From assembly GCF_018131105.1 (NCBI RefSeq), contig NZ_JAFCJI010000001.1:3880001-3944000 (forward strand): a stretch of DNA of 64,000 nt. The letters are read 5' to 3'. The position numbers were made by a program, and so were the translations under genes. Shown piece after piece: positions 36,991-46,217 of this stretch. This DNA comes from Bradyrhizobium manausense. GTDB lineage: Bacteria; Pseudomonadota; Alphaproteobacteria; Rhizobiales; Xanthobacteraceae. Positions within the stretch are counted from its first letter, which is position 1; every line of letters starts with the position of its first letter. The notes under the pieces were generated by a model. It had not been told where the DNA came from, made no database searches, and saw nothing but the letters and a program-made list of their open reading frames with translations.

Positions 36991-37076
36991 AGGAAGTGGT
37001 TGTGGAGGGGGATGAAGCTATTCCGCTGATGACGCGGTATAGGTCGTTGAAAGAACGGGACTGAGGAAGGCACGAG

Positions 37077-37715
37077 ATGGCGCGGCAGGTGACGGGGGCG
37101 GCCCGGCGTGTGGCTGATGCGACAGAGGTGCTGCGCGACGAGAAATTCAACGCGCGCCGCATCGAGCTGGCCGAGGCCGCACTCGAAACGCTTGGAGAGC
37201 TCGGCTTCGCACGCACCAGCCTGCGCGAGATCGCGCAGAACTCGGCGTTCACGCACGGCGTGTTCCACTATTATTTCAGCGACAAGCTCGACCTGATCTG
37301 CTGCTGCGTCCGCCACTACAAGGCGAAGTGTGTGACGCGATATGACGAGGTCGTCGCGACCGCAACGAGCCGCGACGAATTGACGGAAGGCTTCCTCGCC
37401 AAGCTCGCGGCAACCTTGCAGAGCGAAGCCCGCATGCACCGGCTCTGGTATGATTTGCGCTCGCAGGCGATGTTCGAGGCGGCGTTTCGCAAGGACGTGC
37501 TCGAGATCGACAAGAGCCTGGAGGCGATGATCTGGCGCATCGCATCGCGCTATGCCGAACTCGCCGGCAAGCGGCCGGCGTCATCGCCAGCCGCGCTCTA
37601 TGCGCTGTTCGACGGCCTCTTCCAGAGTGCGCTGCTCAAGCACCTTGCGGGTGACAAGACGGCTGTCCCCGAATTGCTCGACGAAGTCCGGCGCCTGCTG
37701 CCGACGGTTTGCTGA
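37077..37715 (+). CDS. TetR-family transcriptional regulator
   Basis: This 212-residue regulator has the N-terminal helix-turn-helix LETLGELGFARTSLREIAQNSAFTHGVFHYYFSDKLDLI and a helical ligand-binding C-terminal half of normal length. It is divergent from the SDR/reductase/acyl-CoA-ligase operon, and two 14-bp palindromes lie between them, so it probably represses that operon and itself. The inducer is likely an acyl-CoA or the pathway substrate, by analogy to other TetR proteins next to acyl-CoA ligases. Confidence 0.9.
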   Translation: MARQVTGAARRVADATEVLRDEKFNARRIELAEAALETLGELGFARTSLREIAQNSAFTHGVFHYYFSDKLDLICCCVRHYKAKCVTRYDEVVATATSRDELTEGFLAKLAATLQSEARMHRLWYDLRSQAMFEAAFRKDVLEIDKSLEAMIWRIASRYAELAGKRPASSPAALYALFDGLFQSALLKHLAGDKTAVPELLDEVRRLLPTVC

Positions 37716-37743
37716 AGCAGGCGACCGGCGCCCGCACTCTCCT

Positions 37744-37829
37744 CGTCATTGCGAGCGCAGCGAAGCAATCAAGAATCTTGCCGCGGTGACAGCCTGGATT
37801 GCGTCGTCGCAAGGCTCCTCGCAATGACG
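37744..37829. repeat. CGTCATTGCGAGCGCAGCGA-type intergenic palindrome
   Basis: The arms CGTCATTGCGAGCGCAGCGA and the complementary TCGCAAGGCTCCTCGCAATGACG bracket an 86-bp element that folds into a long imperfect hairpin. This class of element is abundant between genes in Bradyrhizobium and related genomes. Confidence 0.75.
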
Positions 37830-37865
37830 GAGCATGAAGCAGCAGATCGCAACTCTCTCGAGAGA

Positions 37866-38327
37866 TTACGCCGCAGTCGCCGGCGGCAACGCCAGCACCG
37901 AGTAGATCGCCTGCGCGTCGCGCGAGGCGCGGAGCTTCTTGGCGATGTCCTGATCGCGCAGCAGCCGGGCGATGCGGGCCAGCGCCTTCAGATGATCGGC
38001 ACCGGCGCCTTCGGGGGCGAGCAGCAGGAAGACGAGATCGACCGGCTGGCCGTCCATCGCCTCGAAATCGATCGGACGGTCGAGACGGGCGAACAGGCCA
38101 AAGATCTTCTCGAGCTTGGGCAGCTTGCCGTGGGGAATGGCGACGCCATAGCCGACCGCGGTGGTGCCGAGCTTCTCGCGCTGGAGCAGCACCTCGAACA
38201 CCGCGCGCTCATTCTGGCCGGTCAGCTCGGCGGCCTTGGCCGCGAGTTCCTGGAGCGCCTGCTTCTTGCTGTTGACCTTCAATGCCGGGAGAATCGCCTC
38301 GGGCGCGACCAGATCGGTAATCGGCAT
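37866..38327 (-). CDS. ptsN: PTS IIA-like nitrogen regulatory protein PtsN
   Basis: This 153-residue EIIA-Ntr protein has the phospho-acceptor histidine in YGVAIPHGKLP and the family region LPALKVNSKKQALQELA. It passes regulatory phosphate in the nitrogen PTS and influences potassium and nitrogen status. It is the last gene of lptC-lptA-lptB-rpoN-hpf-ptsN, an order conserved across proteobacteria. Confidence 0.95.
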   Translation of the reverse strand: MPITDLVAPEAILPALKVNSKKQALQELAAKAAELTGQNERAVFEVLLQREKLGTTAVGYGVAIPHGKLPKLEKIFGLFARLDRPIDFEAMDGQPVDLVFLLLAPEGAGADHLKALARIARLLRDQDIAKKLRASRDAQAIYSVLALPPATAA

Positions 38328-38546
38328 GAAAGTGTTCCGAGGTGAATTAAACCGTCAGGTTCCGAATTGGCCGGCTCGATTGGATCGAGCCTGGCCGGCG
38401 TCAAGAAGGTGAAGCAGGAGGGGGACTTAGCCCCGATCCTGATGTGGGGCGCTTCTACTCCAACGCAATCCCGGTGCCAACTCCCGCGTGCGGCTTTGCC
38501 CCGGTCATTGTTAGGGCTGTGGTTGATACGGGGTCCCGTTTCGGTC

Positions 38547-39158
38547 CTAACCGCCCGCCTTCCCGTCCGGTTTGGCGCCAGGCGGGTCGATCCAGCCGAC
38601 ATTGCCGTCGGCCCGGCGGTAGATGATGTTCACCCGTCCCGAGGAACCGTGCTGGAATACCAGGCAGGGTGCTCCGCTGAGGTCGAGTTCCATCACCGCC
38701 TCGCTGACTGACATTTGCTTCAGCGAGGTTGTGGCCTCGGCGATGATCACGGGGCTGTATCCGGTGACCTCGTCCTCGTCGTCACCCTCGCCCGGCGCTT
38801 CCAGCACGTAGGCCGTGGCATCCAGAGCGGCCAGCGCCGCGGAGGCAACATGGGCCTTGCGGGCCGAGCGATCCTTGAGCCGGCTCTTGTAGCGCTTGAG
38901 CCGCTTCTCGATCATGATCAGCGCCTGGTCGGCGCTGGCATAGGCGTCCTGCGCGTTCGAATCGGCTTCCAGCGTGATTCCGGAATCGAGATGCAGCGCG
39001 CAGTCGGTACGGAAACCGAAGCCGTCCTTGCTGAGCGTGATGTGACCGGAATAATTGCCGTCGAAATATTTACGCAGGACCTCTTCGGTCCGGTCGGTGA
39101 CGCGGCCGCGGAGGGCCTCGCCGACGCTAACGCTCTTGCCCGATATCCGAAGAGTCAT
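38547..39158 (-). CDS. hpf: Ribosome hibernation promoting factor, long form
   Basis: This 203-residue HPF/YfiA protein has the N-terminal ribosome-binding domain (MTLRISGKSVSVGEALRGRV, then a basic helix IEKRLKRYKSRLKDR) and the C-terminal dimerisation domain seen in long HPF (MSVSEAVMELDLSGAPCLVF, then GRVNIIYRRADGNVGWIDP). Long HPF forms 100S ribosome dimers in stationary phase. It sits between rpoN and ptsN. Confidence 0.94.
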   Translation of the reverse strand: MTLRISGKSVSVGEALRGRVTDRTEEVLRKYFDGNYSGHITLSKDGFGFRTDCALHLDSGITLEADSNAQDAYASADQALIMIEKRLKRYKSRLKDRSARKAHVASAALAALDATAYVLEAPGEGDDEDEVTGYSPVIIAEATTSLKQMSVSEAVMELDLSGAPCLVFQHGSSGRVNIIYRRADGNVGWIDPPGAKPDGKAGG

Positions 39159-39353
39159 GTGATGCCTCGCTTGGTTGGCGCCCAGCTACGATGACGCGTC
39201 ATCGTAGCCGGGTTATTCCCTGCGCATGATCTCCCCGCAAACGCTCTGGCGTTTGTCGGGAGGGAAAACCGCTGTACACTTTTCCGGATCATGCGCGTGC
39301 TTGGATCGGTCGCGATGGGGAAGTGAGAGTAGCGCGATTTCGCGCCAGCGCAA

Positions 39354-40982
39354 TCAGGCCGGCTCGGTGTTGCGGGAACGATCGGACATCGCGGTGGAAA
39401 GGACGTTACCAAGAGCGCTCTGCTTGTCACGACGGCGTTGCACCGAGGACGGAATGCGCATGGCTTCGCGGTACTTCGCGACCGTGCGGCGGGCAATATC
39501 AATGCCCGAAGCGCGCAAGCGTTCCACGATGGTGTCATCCGACAGGATTGCGGACGGTTCTTCCGAATCGATCAGCTGCTTGATGTGGTGACGCACGGCT
39601 TCGGCCGAATGCGCCTCGCCGCCGTCGGCCGAGGCGATCGAGGCCGTGAAGAAATATTTCAGCTCGAATGTGCCGCGATTTGTCGCCATGTATTTGTTGG
39701 CCGTGACGCGCGACACCGTGGATTCATGCATCTGGATGGCGTCGGCCACGGCCTTCAGATTCAGCGGCCTCAAATGTGCGACACCATGGGTGAAGAAGCC
39801 GTCCTGCTGGCGCACGATCTCGGTCGCAACTTTCAGGATGGTGCGGGCGCGCTGGTCGAGCGCGCGCACCAGCCAGGTCGCGTTTTGCAGCGCGTCGCTG
39901 AAATAGGATTTGTCGCCGTCCTTGCCGATCTTCTTCGACAGTTCGGAATAGTAGGTCTGGTTGACAAGCACGCGCGGCAAGGTGTCGCTGTTGAGCTCGA
40001 CATGCCAGCCGCCGTCAGGACCCGGGCGGACATAGACGTCGGGCACCATGGTCTGAAGCCGCGCCGAGCCGAACTTCATGCCGGGCTTGGGATTGAGCCG
40101 CCTGATCTCGCCGATCATGTCGGCGATGTCCTCGTCGTCGACGCCGCAGAGCTTGCGAAGTGCGGCGATGTCCCGCCTGGCGAGGAGATCGAGATGCTCG
40201 ACGAGGGCCTGCATCGCGGGATCGTAGCGATCGAGCTCGCGGAGCTGGATCGCCAGGCATTCGCTCAGGTTGCGCGCACAGACGCCGGGCGGATCGAATT
40301 TTTGCAACACGGCAAGAACGTCGTCGACATCGGCTTGCGTCGCGCCGAGCCGCTCGGCCGCCTGGCCGAGATCGAGCGGCAGATAGCCGGCTTCGTCGAC
40401 GAGGTCGATCAGGTACTGCCCGATCATGCGCTGCGCCGCGCCGGTGAAGGCGACCGAAAGCTGCTCAGCGAGATGGTCGGAGAGCGTCATCTCCGCCGCA
40501 ACGAAGGCTTCGAGATTGTAGTCCTCGTCGCCGGAGGCGCCGCCGCCCCACTCCGTATAGGTAGTCGGCGCGGCATCCTGGGCGTTGCGCGCAGCCGCCT
40601 CGGCCGGCTCCTCGGAGAAGACGTTGTCCAGGCCGGTGTCCAGGGTCTGCTCGATCTCGGCGCGGGTGCCGAGATCCTTGCTCAGCCATTCTTCCTGGCC
40701 GGGCTCGAACGCGTCGCCGCTGCCGCCGAAGCCGTCACTGTCGCCCTGACTGCCCGAATCGTCGCCATCGCCGTCGCTGAACTGGGCGGTCTCGGCCGGG
40801 GCTTCGCCGCCGCCGGCCTCGTCATTGGCCCGCTCGAGCAGAGGATTACGCTCGAGTTCCTCCTCCACGAAGGTCGTGAGATCGAGATTCGACAGCTGCA
40901 GCAGCTTGATCGCCTGCATCAGCTGCGGCGTCATGACCAGCGACTGCGATTGCCGGAACTCTAATCTCTGCGTAAGCGCCAT
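39354..40982 (-). CDS. rpoN: RNA polymerase sigma-54 factor
   Basis: This 542-residue sigma factor has the glutamine/leucine-rich activator-interacting region I (TQRLEFRQSQSLVMTPQLMQ), an acidic region II, the core-binding domain and, near the C-terminus, the RpoN box ARRTVAKYREAM that reads the -24 element. It directs nitrogen, C4-dicarboxylate and nif-type promoters with enhancer-binding proteins. It lies directly downstream of lptB and upstream of hpf-ptsN. Some bradyrhizobia have two rpoN copies; which one this is cannot be decided here. Confidence 0.96.
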   Translation of the reverse strand: MALTQRLEFRQSQSLVMTPQLMQAIKLLQLSNLDLTTFVEEELERNPLLERANDEAGGGEAPAETAQFSDGDGDDSGSQGDSDGFGGSGDAFEPGQEEWLSKDLGTRAEIEQTLDTGLDNVFSEEPAEAAARNAQDAAPTTYTEWGGGASGDEDYNLEAFVAAEMTLSDHLAEQLSVAFTGAAQRMIGQYLIDLVDEAGYLPLDLGQAAERLGATQADVDDVLAVLQKFDPPGVCARNLSECLAIQLRELDRYDPAMQALVEHLDLLARRDIAALRKLCGVDDEDIADMIGEIRRLNPKPGMKFGSARLQTMVPDVYVRPGPDGGWHVELNSDTLPRVLVNQTYYSELSKKIGKDGDKSYFSDALQNATWLVRALDQRARTILKVATEIVRQQDGFFTHGVAHLRPLNLKAVADAIQMHESTVSRVTANKYMATNRGTFELKYFFTASIASADGGEAHSAEAVRHHIKQLIDSEEPSAILSDDTIVERLRASGIDIARRTVAKYREAMRIPSSVQRRRDKQSALGNVLSTAMSDRSRNTEPA

Positions 40983-41069
40983 GTCGCAAGAACGATCCGA
41001 AAATTGGTCCGATTCTTGCTTATCCTAGTCCCGACCCGATGTACACGTCTTGACGAAATGGAAAACGGG

Positions 41070-42077
41070 CTACAGGCGGAATTCCTCGCCAAGGTAAAGG
41101 CGGCGAACATCGGGATCGGCGACGATCTCGTCCGGGCTGCCCTCCGTCAGGATCTCACCGGCATAGACGATGTAGGCGCGATCGGTGAGGCCGAGCGTCT
41201 CGCGCACATTGTGGTCGGTGATCAAGACGCCGATGCCGCGGTTGGTGAGATGGCGGACGAGGTCCTGAATGTCGCCCACGGCGATCGGATCAATGCCCGC
41301 GAAGGGCTCGTCGAGCAGCATGTAGTTCGGACGCGTCGCCAGCGCCCGCGCGATCTCGACGCGGCGGCGCTCGCCGCCCGACAGCGCGATCGACGGTGAT
41401 TTCCGCAGGCGCGTGATGTTGAATTCGTCGAGCAGCGAGTCGAGCTGTTGCTCGCGCTTCTTGCGCGACGGCTCGACCACTTCGAGCACGGCGCGGATGT
41501 TCTGCTCGACGGTGAGGCCGCGGAAGATCGAGGCTTCCTGCGGCAGATAGCCGATGCCGAGCCGCGCCCGCTGATACATCGGCAGCTTGGTGACGTCGTG
41601 GCCGTCGAGCTCGATCGCGCCGCGATCGGCCTTGATCAGGCCTGTGATCATGTAGAACACGGTGGTCTTGCCGGCGCCGTTCGGGCCGAGCAGGCCGACC
41701 GCTTCGCCGCGGCGCACATAGATGCTGACACCGCGCACCACCTGGCGGCTGCCGAAACTCTTTTCCACGCTATGAACAGCCAGGAAGCCTGGACGCCGCA
41801 ACAATTGCGGTCCGCCTGCGCCGTTGGTCCTGGTGCTGGTGCTGGATCTGGCTTGCGGAGGCTGGGCCGCTGCCGGGCGTGACCGCGGGGGCGCCTCGGC
41901 GCCGTAGGGGTCCGGGGCCTGCATCGGCTGGTCACGGGCAATCGGCGGGGCGTCCCTGACGGGGCTCGCCACCAGGCCGCCAACGCTGTCACCGAGCGCG
42001 GTGATGTCCTGGCGGGCAAATCCTGGCCGGCCGCGCTTGGCGGGGCGCCGACGGAACATGCTGAAGAGATCGACCAT
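41070..42077 (-). CDS. lptB: LPS export ABC transporter ATP-binding protein LptB
   Basis: This 335-residue ATPase drives extraction of LPS from the inner membrane with LptFG. Walker A GLLGPNGAGKTTVFYMITG, signature LSGGERRRVEIARAL and Walker B YMLLDEPFAGIDP are visible. The first 95 residues are a low-complexity extension rich in P, A and R (from MVDLFSMFRRRPAKRGRPG) absent from E. coli LptB (about 240 residues). lptA and lptC precede it. Confidence 0.94.
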   Translation of the reverse strand: MVDLFSMFRRRPAKRGRPGFARQDITALGDSVGGLVASPVRDAPPIARDQPMQAPDPYGAEAPPRSRPAAAQPPQARSSTSTRTNGAGGPQLLRRPGFLAVHSVEKSFGSRQVVRGVSIYVRRGEAVGLLGPNGAGKTTVFYMITGLIKADRGAIELDGHDVTKLPMYQRARLGIGYLPQEASIFRGLTVEQNIRAVLEVVEPSRKKREQQLDSLLDEFNITRLRKSPSIALSGGERRRVEIARALATRPNYMLLDEPFAGIDPIAVGDIQDLVRHLTNRGIGVLITDHNVRETLGLTDRAYIVYAGEILTEGSPDEIVADPDVRRLYLGEEFRL

Positions 42078-42312
42078 CCCCGCCTTCTAGCCTTCTACGG
42101 ATCCTGCGCGACATTCGCGCGAGCCGCCACGCCGGCAATTCGATTCGCCGACGCAGCATGAGTTATGGGATGTCTCATGCCCAGTGAAACACGCCCGAAA
42201 AGCGGCGGACCCCGCTTTGAAAGCCCTGCGCGCTAGATACAGTCTCGCAGCGCAAGCTTCAACCTCGGATCGGCCGCCTCCGCACACAAGTCATTGAAGT
42301 TACGCCTGGAAT

Positions 42313-43047
42313 TTACTTTTGTTTGGTTGGGCCGGGCAATTGCAGGGGCGAGCCCGCGCCGGGGGCCACGGGCGTTCCACATTTGCCGTTGCCGCCGCCC
42401 TGGGACTGGATGAACAGGCCCTGCACACCCTTGCCGCTGTCGGATTCCACCCGGGAGACGCCGGTGGTCATGTCGACCAGCAGGCGGTCCCCACGCAGCA
42501 CGTTCTGGCACTGGGTCAGGACCACCTGGCCCCCCGACCCGCCGAGCATGGTGATGAGGTTGGTCTTGGTGTCGAAAACAGCGGTCTCGCCGGTGACCAC
42601 CTGGTCCTTCTGGGTGACGACGACATTGCCGCGCGCTTCCAGCCGCTTGATCGAGGAAGCGCCGCCCGGTCCCGGCGTTGCCGATTGCATCGGTGCCGCC
42701 TTCGCACCCTTTGCAGGAGCTGCCTGCGGCGCGGCCTGCTTGTCGCTGCTGGATTCGTAGAACACCACCAGCGTCTTCGAGGTCATGGTGGTGTCGCCCT
42801 GCACGACCTTCACATTGCCCGAGAAGGTCGCTTCCTTCTTTTTGTCGCGCATCTCGAGCGAAGCGGCCTCGATCTGGATCGGTTGGTCGCGGTTCTGCGA
42901 AAAGCCCTGCATCGCGTTCGGCACGCCCTGCGCCACGCCTTGAGCAAATGCCGAAGCCGTCGTGACCAGCGCAAGCCCCACGACAAGCGAAGCCGCACCG
43001 AGGATGGCGCGCCATTTGCTGTCGTAGCGCGAAAAAAGATCAACCAT
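42313..43047 (-). CDS. lptA: LPS transport periplasmic bridge protein LptA
   Basis: This 244-residue OstA/LptA-fold protein has an N-terminal signal sequence (LGAASLVVGLALVTTASAFA) and the repeating beta pattern QPIQIEAASLEMRDKKKEATF. It bridges LPS from LptC to the outer membrane LptD. The ATG at 43047 is chosen; a GTG at 43056 would overlap the lptC stop (GTGA) and is the alternative. A low-complexity A/P/K insert near residues 100-130 separates two halves of the beta-jellyroll. Confidence 0.9.
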   Translation of the reverse strand: MVDLFSRYDSKWRAILGAASLVVGLALVTTASAFAQGVAQGVPNAMQGFSQNRDQPIQIEAASLEMRDKKKEATFSGNVKVVQGDTTMTSKTLVVFYESSSDKQAAPQAAPAKGAKAAPMQSATPGPGGASSIKRLEARGNVVVTQKDQVVTGETAVFDTKTNLITMLGGSGGQVVLTQCQNVLRGDRLLVDMTTGVSRVESDSGKGVQGLFIQSQGGGNGKCGTPVAPGAGSPLQLPGPTKQK

Positions 43048-43052
43048 GAAAA

Positions 43053-43826
43053 TCACTTTGAGTTCGCAGATTTGTTCTTCGACTTCGGAGGCGGCGGCGG
43101 TGCGGGCTGCTCGACCGGCGCGGGCGTCGCGTCATCGGTGCTGATCTTGTCCAGATGCATCACGACATTGCCTTCGAAGCGGATGACGTCGCCGCCTTCC
43201 GTGATGCGCAGCCGGTCGGCGGTGAGCGTGCCGTTGGTGAGCTTGACGTCGACATGCTCGTCCGAGGAGACCGTGCCCTTGTTCATGTCTACGAAAGCGG
43301 AGTTCAGCCGCGCCTCGTAGCCGGTGGAGGTGCGCAGGAAGATGTCCTTGTGCAGATCGAGCTGCTGCTGCTTGTTGTCGAAACGACCGGTGCGGGCATC
43401 GAGCAGCAGGGTCGACTTGTCTTCCATCAGCACCTTCGAGCGCAGATCATTGAGGTCGACATGATCGGGATCGGTGATGTCCTGCATCGCGGTCTTGGCC
43501 CAGAGCTCGTAGGGCCGCTGATCCGGCGTGTAGCCGGAGAGGTGCGGCGCTTCCATCGTGATCTTGGTGCCGGTCACCACCAGATTTCCGGAATCGAGCT
43601 TGATGGGAATCTTGAAGGGATTGAGGAAGGTCGAGACCGCGACGATCGCGGCCATGGATGCAGCCACCGTCGCCGGCACCGCGATGCGCAGAATCCGCAC
43701 CAGGCGGCTGTGGCGCGCCGCGCTGGCAAACTTCGCCGCAAGCGCGGCGTCGTAGGTGGGATTATGGGCCGAATTCACCGCTGCTCCGGGCTGTCGCTCG
43801 CCTTGTCCGGTCGAACGCCGCGCCAT
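43053..43826 (-). CDS. lptC: LPS export protein LptC
   Basis: This 257-residue protein has one N-terminal membrane anchor (RILRIAVPATVAASMAAIVAV) followed by a periplasmic OstA-type beta domain. It receives LPS from LptBFG and passes it to LptA. The ATG at 43826 (MARRSTGQG) is chosen over a TTG 12 bp upstream. It heads the lptC-lptA-lptB-rpoN cluster; rnd lies 94 bp upstream on the same strand. Confidence 0.9.
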   Translation of the reverse strand: MARRSTGQGERQPGAAVNSAHNPTYDAALAAKFASAARHSRLVRILRIAVPATVAASMAAIVAVSTFLNPFKIPIKLDSGNLVVTGTKITMEAPHLSGYTPDQRPYELWAKTAMQDITDPDHVDLNDLRSKVLMEDKSTLLLDARTGRFDNKQQQLDLHKDIFLRTSTGYEARLNSAFVDMNKGTVSSDEHVDVKLTNGTLTADRLRITEGGDVIRFEGNVVMHLDKISTDDATPAPVEQPAPPPPPKSKNKSANSK

Positions 43827-43920
43827 TGTACCCGGCAACGCCCGAATATGCAGCCCGCGAGAGGCCGCAGGAAAGTGTCCGAAACGGGGCGCTTGCCCAA
43901 GCTAACAGCCCCTCGCCCGC

Positions 43921-44535
43921 TCAGGAATGCGCGAAAATGTCCTCTTCCTCCCAGCCCTGGAGGTCCAGCAGGGCGCGGGTCGGCAGGAAGTCGAAACAGG
44001 CCTTGGCCAGCGCCGTGCGGCCTTCCCGGACCAGCATGGCATCGAGCCGCTCGCGCAGGGCATGCAGATGCAGCACGTCGGAGGCGGCGTAGGCGAGCTG
44101 CGGCTCGGTCAGGCTGTCGGAACCCCAATCGCTCGATTGCTGCTGCTTGGAGAGATCGACATTGAGCACCTCACGGACGAGGTCCTTGAGGCCATGGCGG
44201 TCGGTATAGGTCCGGGTCAGGCGGGAGGCGATCTTGGTGCAGTAGATCGGTCCGGTCATGACGCCGAAGCTCTGGTACAGCACCGCGACGTCGAACCGGG
44301 CGAAATGGAAGATCTTCGTGATGGCGGGATTGGCCAGCAGGGCCTTCAGGTTCGGCGCATCGGTGTGGCCCTTGGGGATCTGCACCACGTCGGCGCTGCC
44401 GTCACCCGGCGAGAGCTGGACCACGCAGAGGCGATCGCGATGCGGGTTCAGGCCCATGGTCTCGGTGTCGATCGCCACCGCGCCGGTGTAGCGGGAGAGG
44501 TCAGGCAGGTCGCCGCGATGCAGGCGTACGGTCAT
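43921..44535 (-). CDS. rnd: Ribonuclease D-type 3'-5' exonuclease
   Basis: This 204-residue protein is a single DEDDy exonuclease domain: motif I VAIDTETMGL, motif II FHFARFDVAVLY and motif III YAASDVLHL. The HRDC domains of E. coli RNase D are missing, so this is the short form common in alphaproteobacteria. It probably trims structured RNAs such as tRNA precursors. It stands upstream of the lpt genes. Confidence 0.92.
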   Translation of the reverse strand: MTVRLHRGDLPDLSRYTGAVAIDTETMGLNPHRDRLCVVQLSPGDGSADVVQIPKGHTDAPNLKALLANPAITKIFHFARFDVAVLYQSFGVMTGPIYCTKIASRLTRTYTDRHGLKDLVREVLNVDLSKQQQSSDWGSDSLTEPQLAYAASDVLHLHALRERLDAMLVREGRTALAKACFDFLPTRALLDLQGWEEEDIFAHS

Positions 44536-44638
44536 GGCGTTTTCAAACCCTCAATCGAATCGGTCAGTCGGCAGCCTAGGTCAAGCGGATCGCCCGCGAT
44601 TTAGCCACTCGGGGCGAGCCGCGCAAGCAGCCGTTGGC

Positions 44639-45964
44639 TCAGATCGCCGCCAGCATGATGCAGACCATCGCCGCCACGGTGGTGCGGCTCGCGCCGTCCC
44701 GGAACGCGTAGATGATGGGATCATCGGGCATCTCGCGGCGATGCGCGATCATCAGCGCCCGGCCGAACCAGTAGAGCAGCAGGGGCGCCAGCAGCCAGAG
44801 CAGCCAGGGGCGGCTGTAGAGCGGCGTCACCGCGGAGGATGAGACGTAGAGGGCGAACACCGTCACCGCGTTCATCGCGCTCGCCGCCGCCATCGCGGCG
44901 ATGATGTGCAGATCGCTGATGCGGTAGTCGCGGTTCGAGGGATCGGCGAGGCCTTCGCCCTGGCGCATGCTGAGCTCGCTGAAGCGCTTGATCAGCGCGA
45001 GCGAGGTGAACACGAACAGCGAGAACACCATCAGCCATTCCGACAGCATGACGCCGGCCGCAACCGCGCCGGCAACGATGCGCAAGGAATAGAGGCCGGC
45101 GAGCGTGACGACGTCGACCAGCATCTTGCGCTTGAGCACGAGCGAATAGGCGATCGTGGTGGCGAGATAGGCGGCGATCACACCGAGGAAAAGCGGCGAG
45201 ATGCAGAGGCTGGCGGCGAGCGCAAACAGCCACAGAGCAGGGATCGCCGAGAGGGCCGACGAGATCTTGAGGTCACCGGACGCGAGCGCGCGATGGCGCT
45301 TGGTCGGATGCTGGCGATCCGCGGCGAGATCGAGCAGATCGTTCATCAGATAGGCGCCGGACGCGCAGGCCGAGAACGCCAGGAACGCCAGCAGCGTGGA
45401 GCCGAGCGTTGCGAGATTCATCTGATGCGCGGTGATGACAGGCACGAACAGCAGCGTGTTCTTGGCGTATTGGTAGAACCGCAGCGCCTTCGCCCAGGTC
45501 TTGAGACTCGCGCGGCCACGGCTGACCCCGTCGATGCGTTCGACCGCGGCGCGATCGAACGGCAGATCATCGCCGGCCGCGAGGGCGGCGGGCGTAACGA
45601 TGCCGTCAAAGCCGAGATGAGCGGCGATGCCGGCGGCATGAGCAGCGAAGCGGCCCGCGACCAGAAAGATCTTCGCGCCGCGCGCCCGCGCTGCCAGCGC
45701 CTGGTTCAGCACATCGGCATCGTAGGGCAGGTGGGCGTAGTCGAGCTCGGCGCGCGCCAGGATATCCGTGAGCGCCGCCATGCCGGCGCGTCCGCCCGCC
45801 CCGAAGCGGGCCAGCATGCGCGCAGGCGCAGAGAACAGCGCCTCCATCAGCAGCTCGGAGCGCAGCAGCGCGCCCTCGAGATCGATCACGAGGGTGCGGC
45901 CCGCCGCCGGGACGGAATCCGGCGCGGTCTCACTCCGATCAACCTGCCAGACGGGCTGCTCCAT
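44639..45964 (-). CDS. HAD-like domain fused to UbiA-family prenyltransferase
   Basis: This 441-residue protein has an N-terminal HAD-phosphatase-like half (VIDLEGALLRSELL in place of DxDGT, then VAGRFAAHAAGIAAHLG) and a C-terminal UbiA half with about eight membrane helices. The prenyl-diphosphate motif NDLLDLAADRQHPTKRHRA is intact. UbiA relatives of this type use decaprenyl phosphate and phosphoribosyl-type acceptors. The HAD motif has an extra glutamate at the second acid position (DLEG), so its activity is uncertain. The ATG at 45964 is chosen over a TTG at 45991. Confidence 0.85.
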   Translation of the reverse strand: MEQPVWQVDRSETAPDSVPAAGRTLVIDLEGALLRSELLMEALFSAPARMLARFGAGGRAGMAALTDILARAELDYAHLPYDADVLNQALAARARGAKIFLVAGRFAAHAAGIAAHLGFDGIVTPAALAAGDDLPFDRAAVERIDGVSRGRASLKTWAKALRFYQYAKNTLLFVPVITAHQMNLATLGSTLLAFLAFSACASGAYLMNDLLDLAADRQHPTKRHRALASGDLKISSALSAIPALWLFALAASLCISPLFLGVIAAYLATTIAYSLVLKRKMLVDVVTLAGLYSLRIVAGAVAAGVMLSEWLMVFSLFVFTSLALIKRFSELSMRQGEGLADPSNRDYRISDLHIIAAMAAASAMNAVTVFALYVSSSAVTPLYSRPWLLWLLAPLLLYWFGRALMIAHRREMPDDPIIYAFRDGASRTTVAAMVCIMLAAI

Positions 45965-46217
45965 CCGAAATGCTCTGACTGACCGCGACAAGGCTGGCCC
46001 AAAGGCAGGCCGTTTCGCGGGAAAAGGACGGCCGCGAGCCTAGGCGGCATTGGCTAAGGGCGGCTTAACCCGGCGGGAGGCGAGCCGGCAGGGCTGTTGC
46101 AGGGATCCCACAATCCGGCGCGCGCTGGATATACCAGCGGATCCCGGCACCCGCGCTGGTGGAAATCGGCCCGGTCCACCCTATCTGAGGCCAACTTCTC
46201 ACCACGCCCCAGGTACC

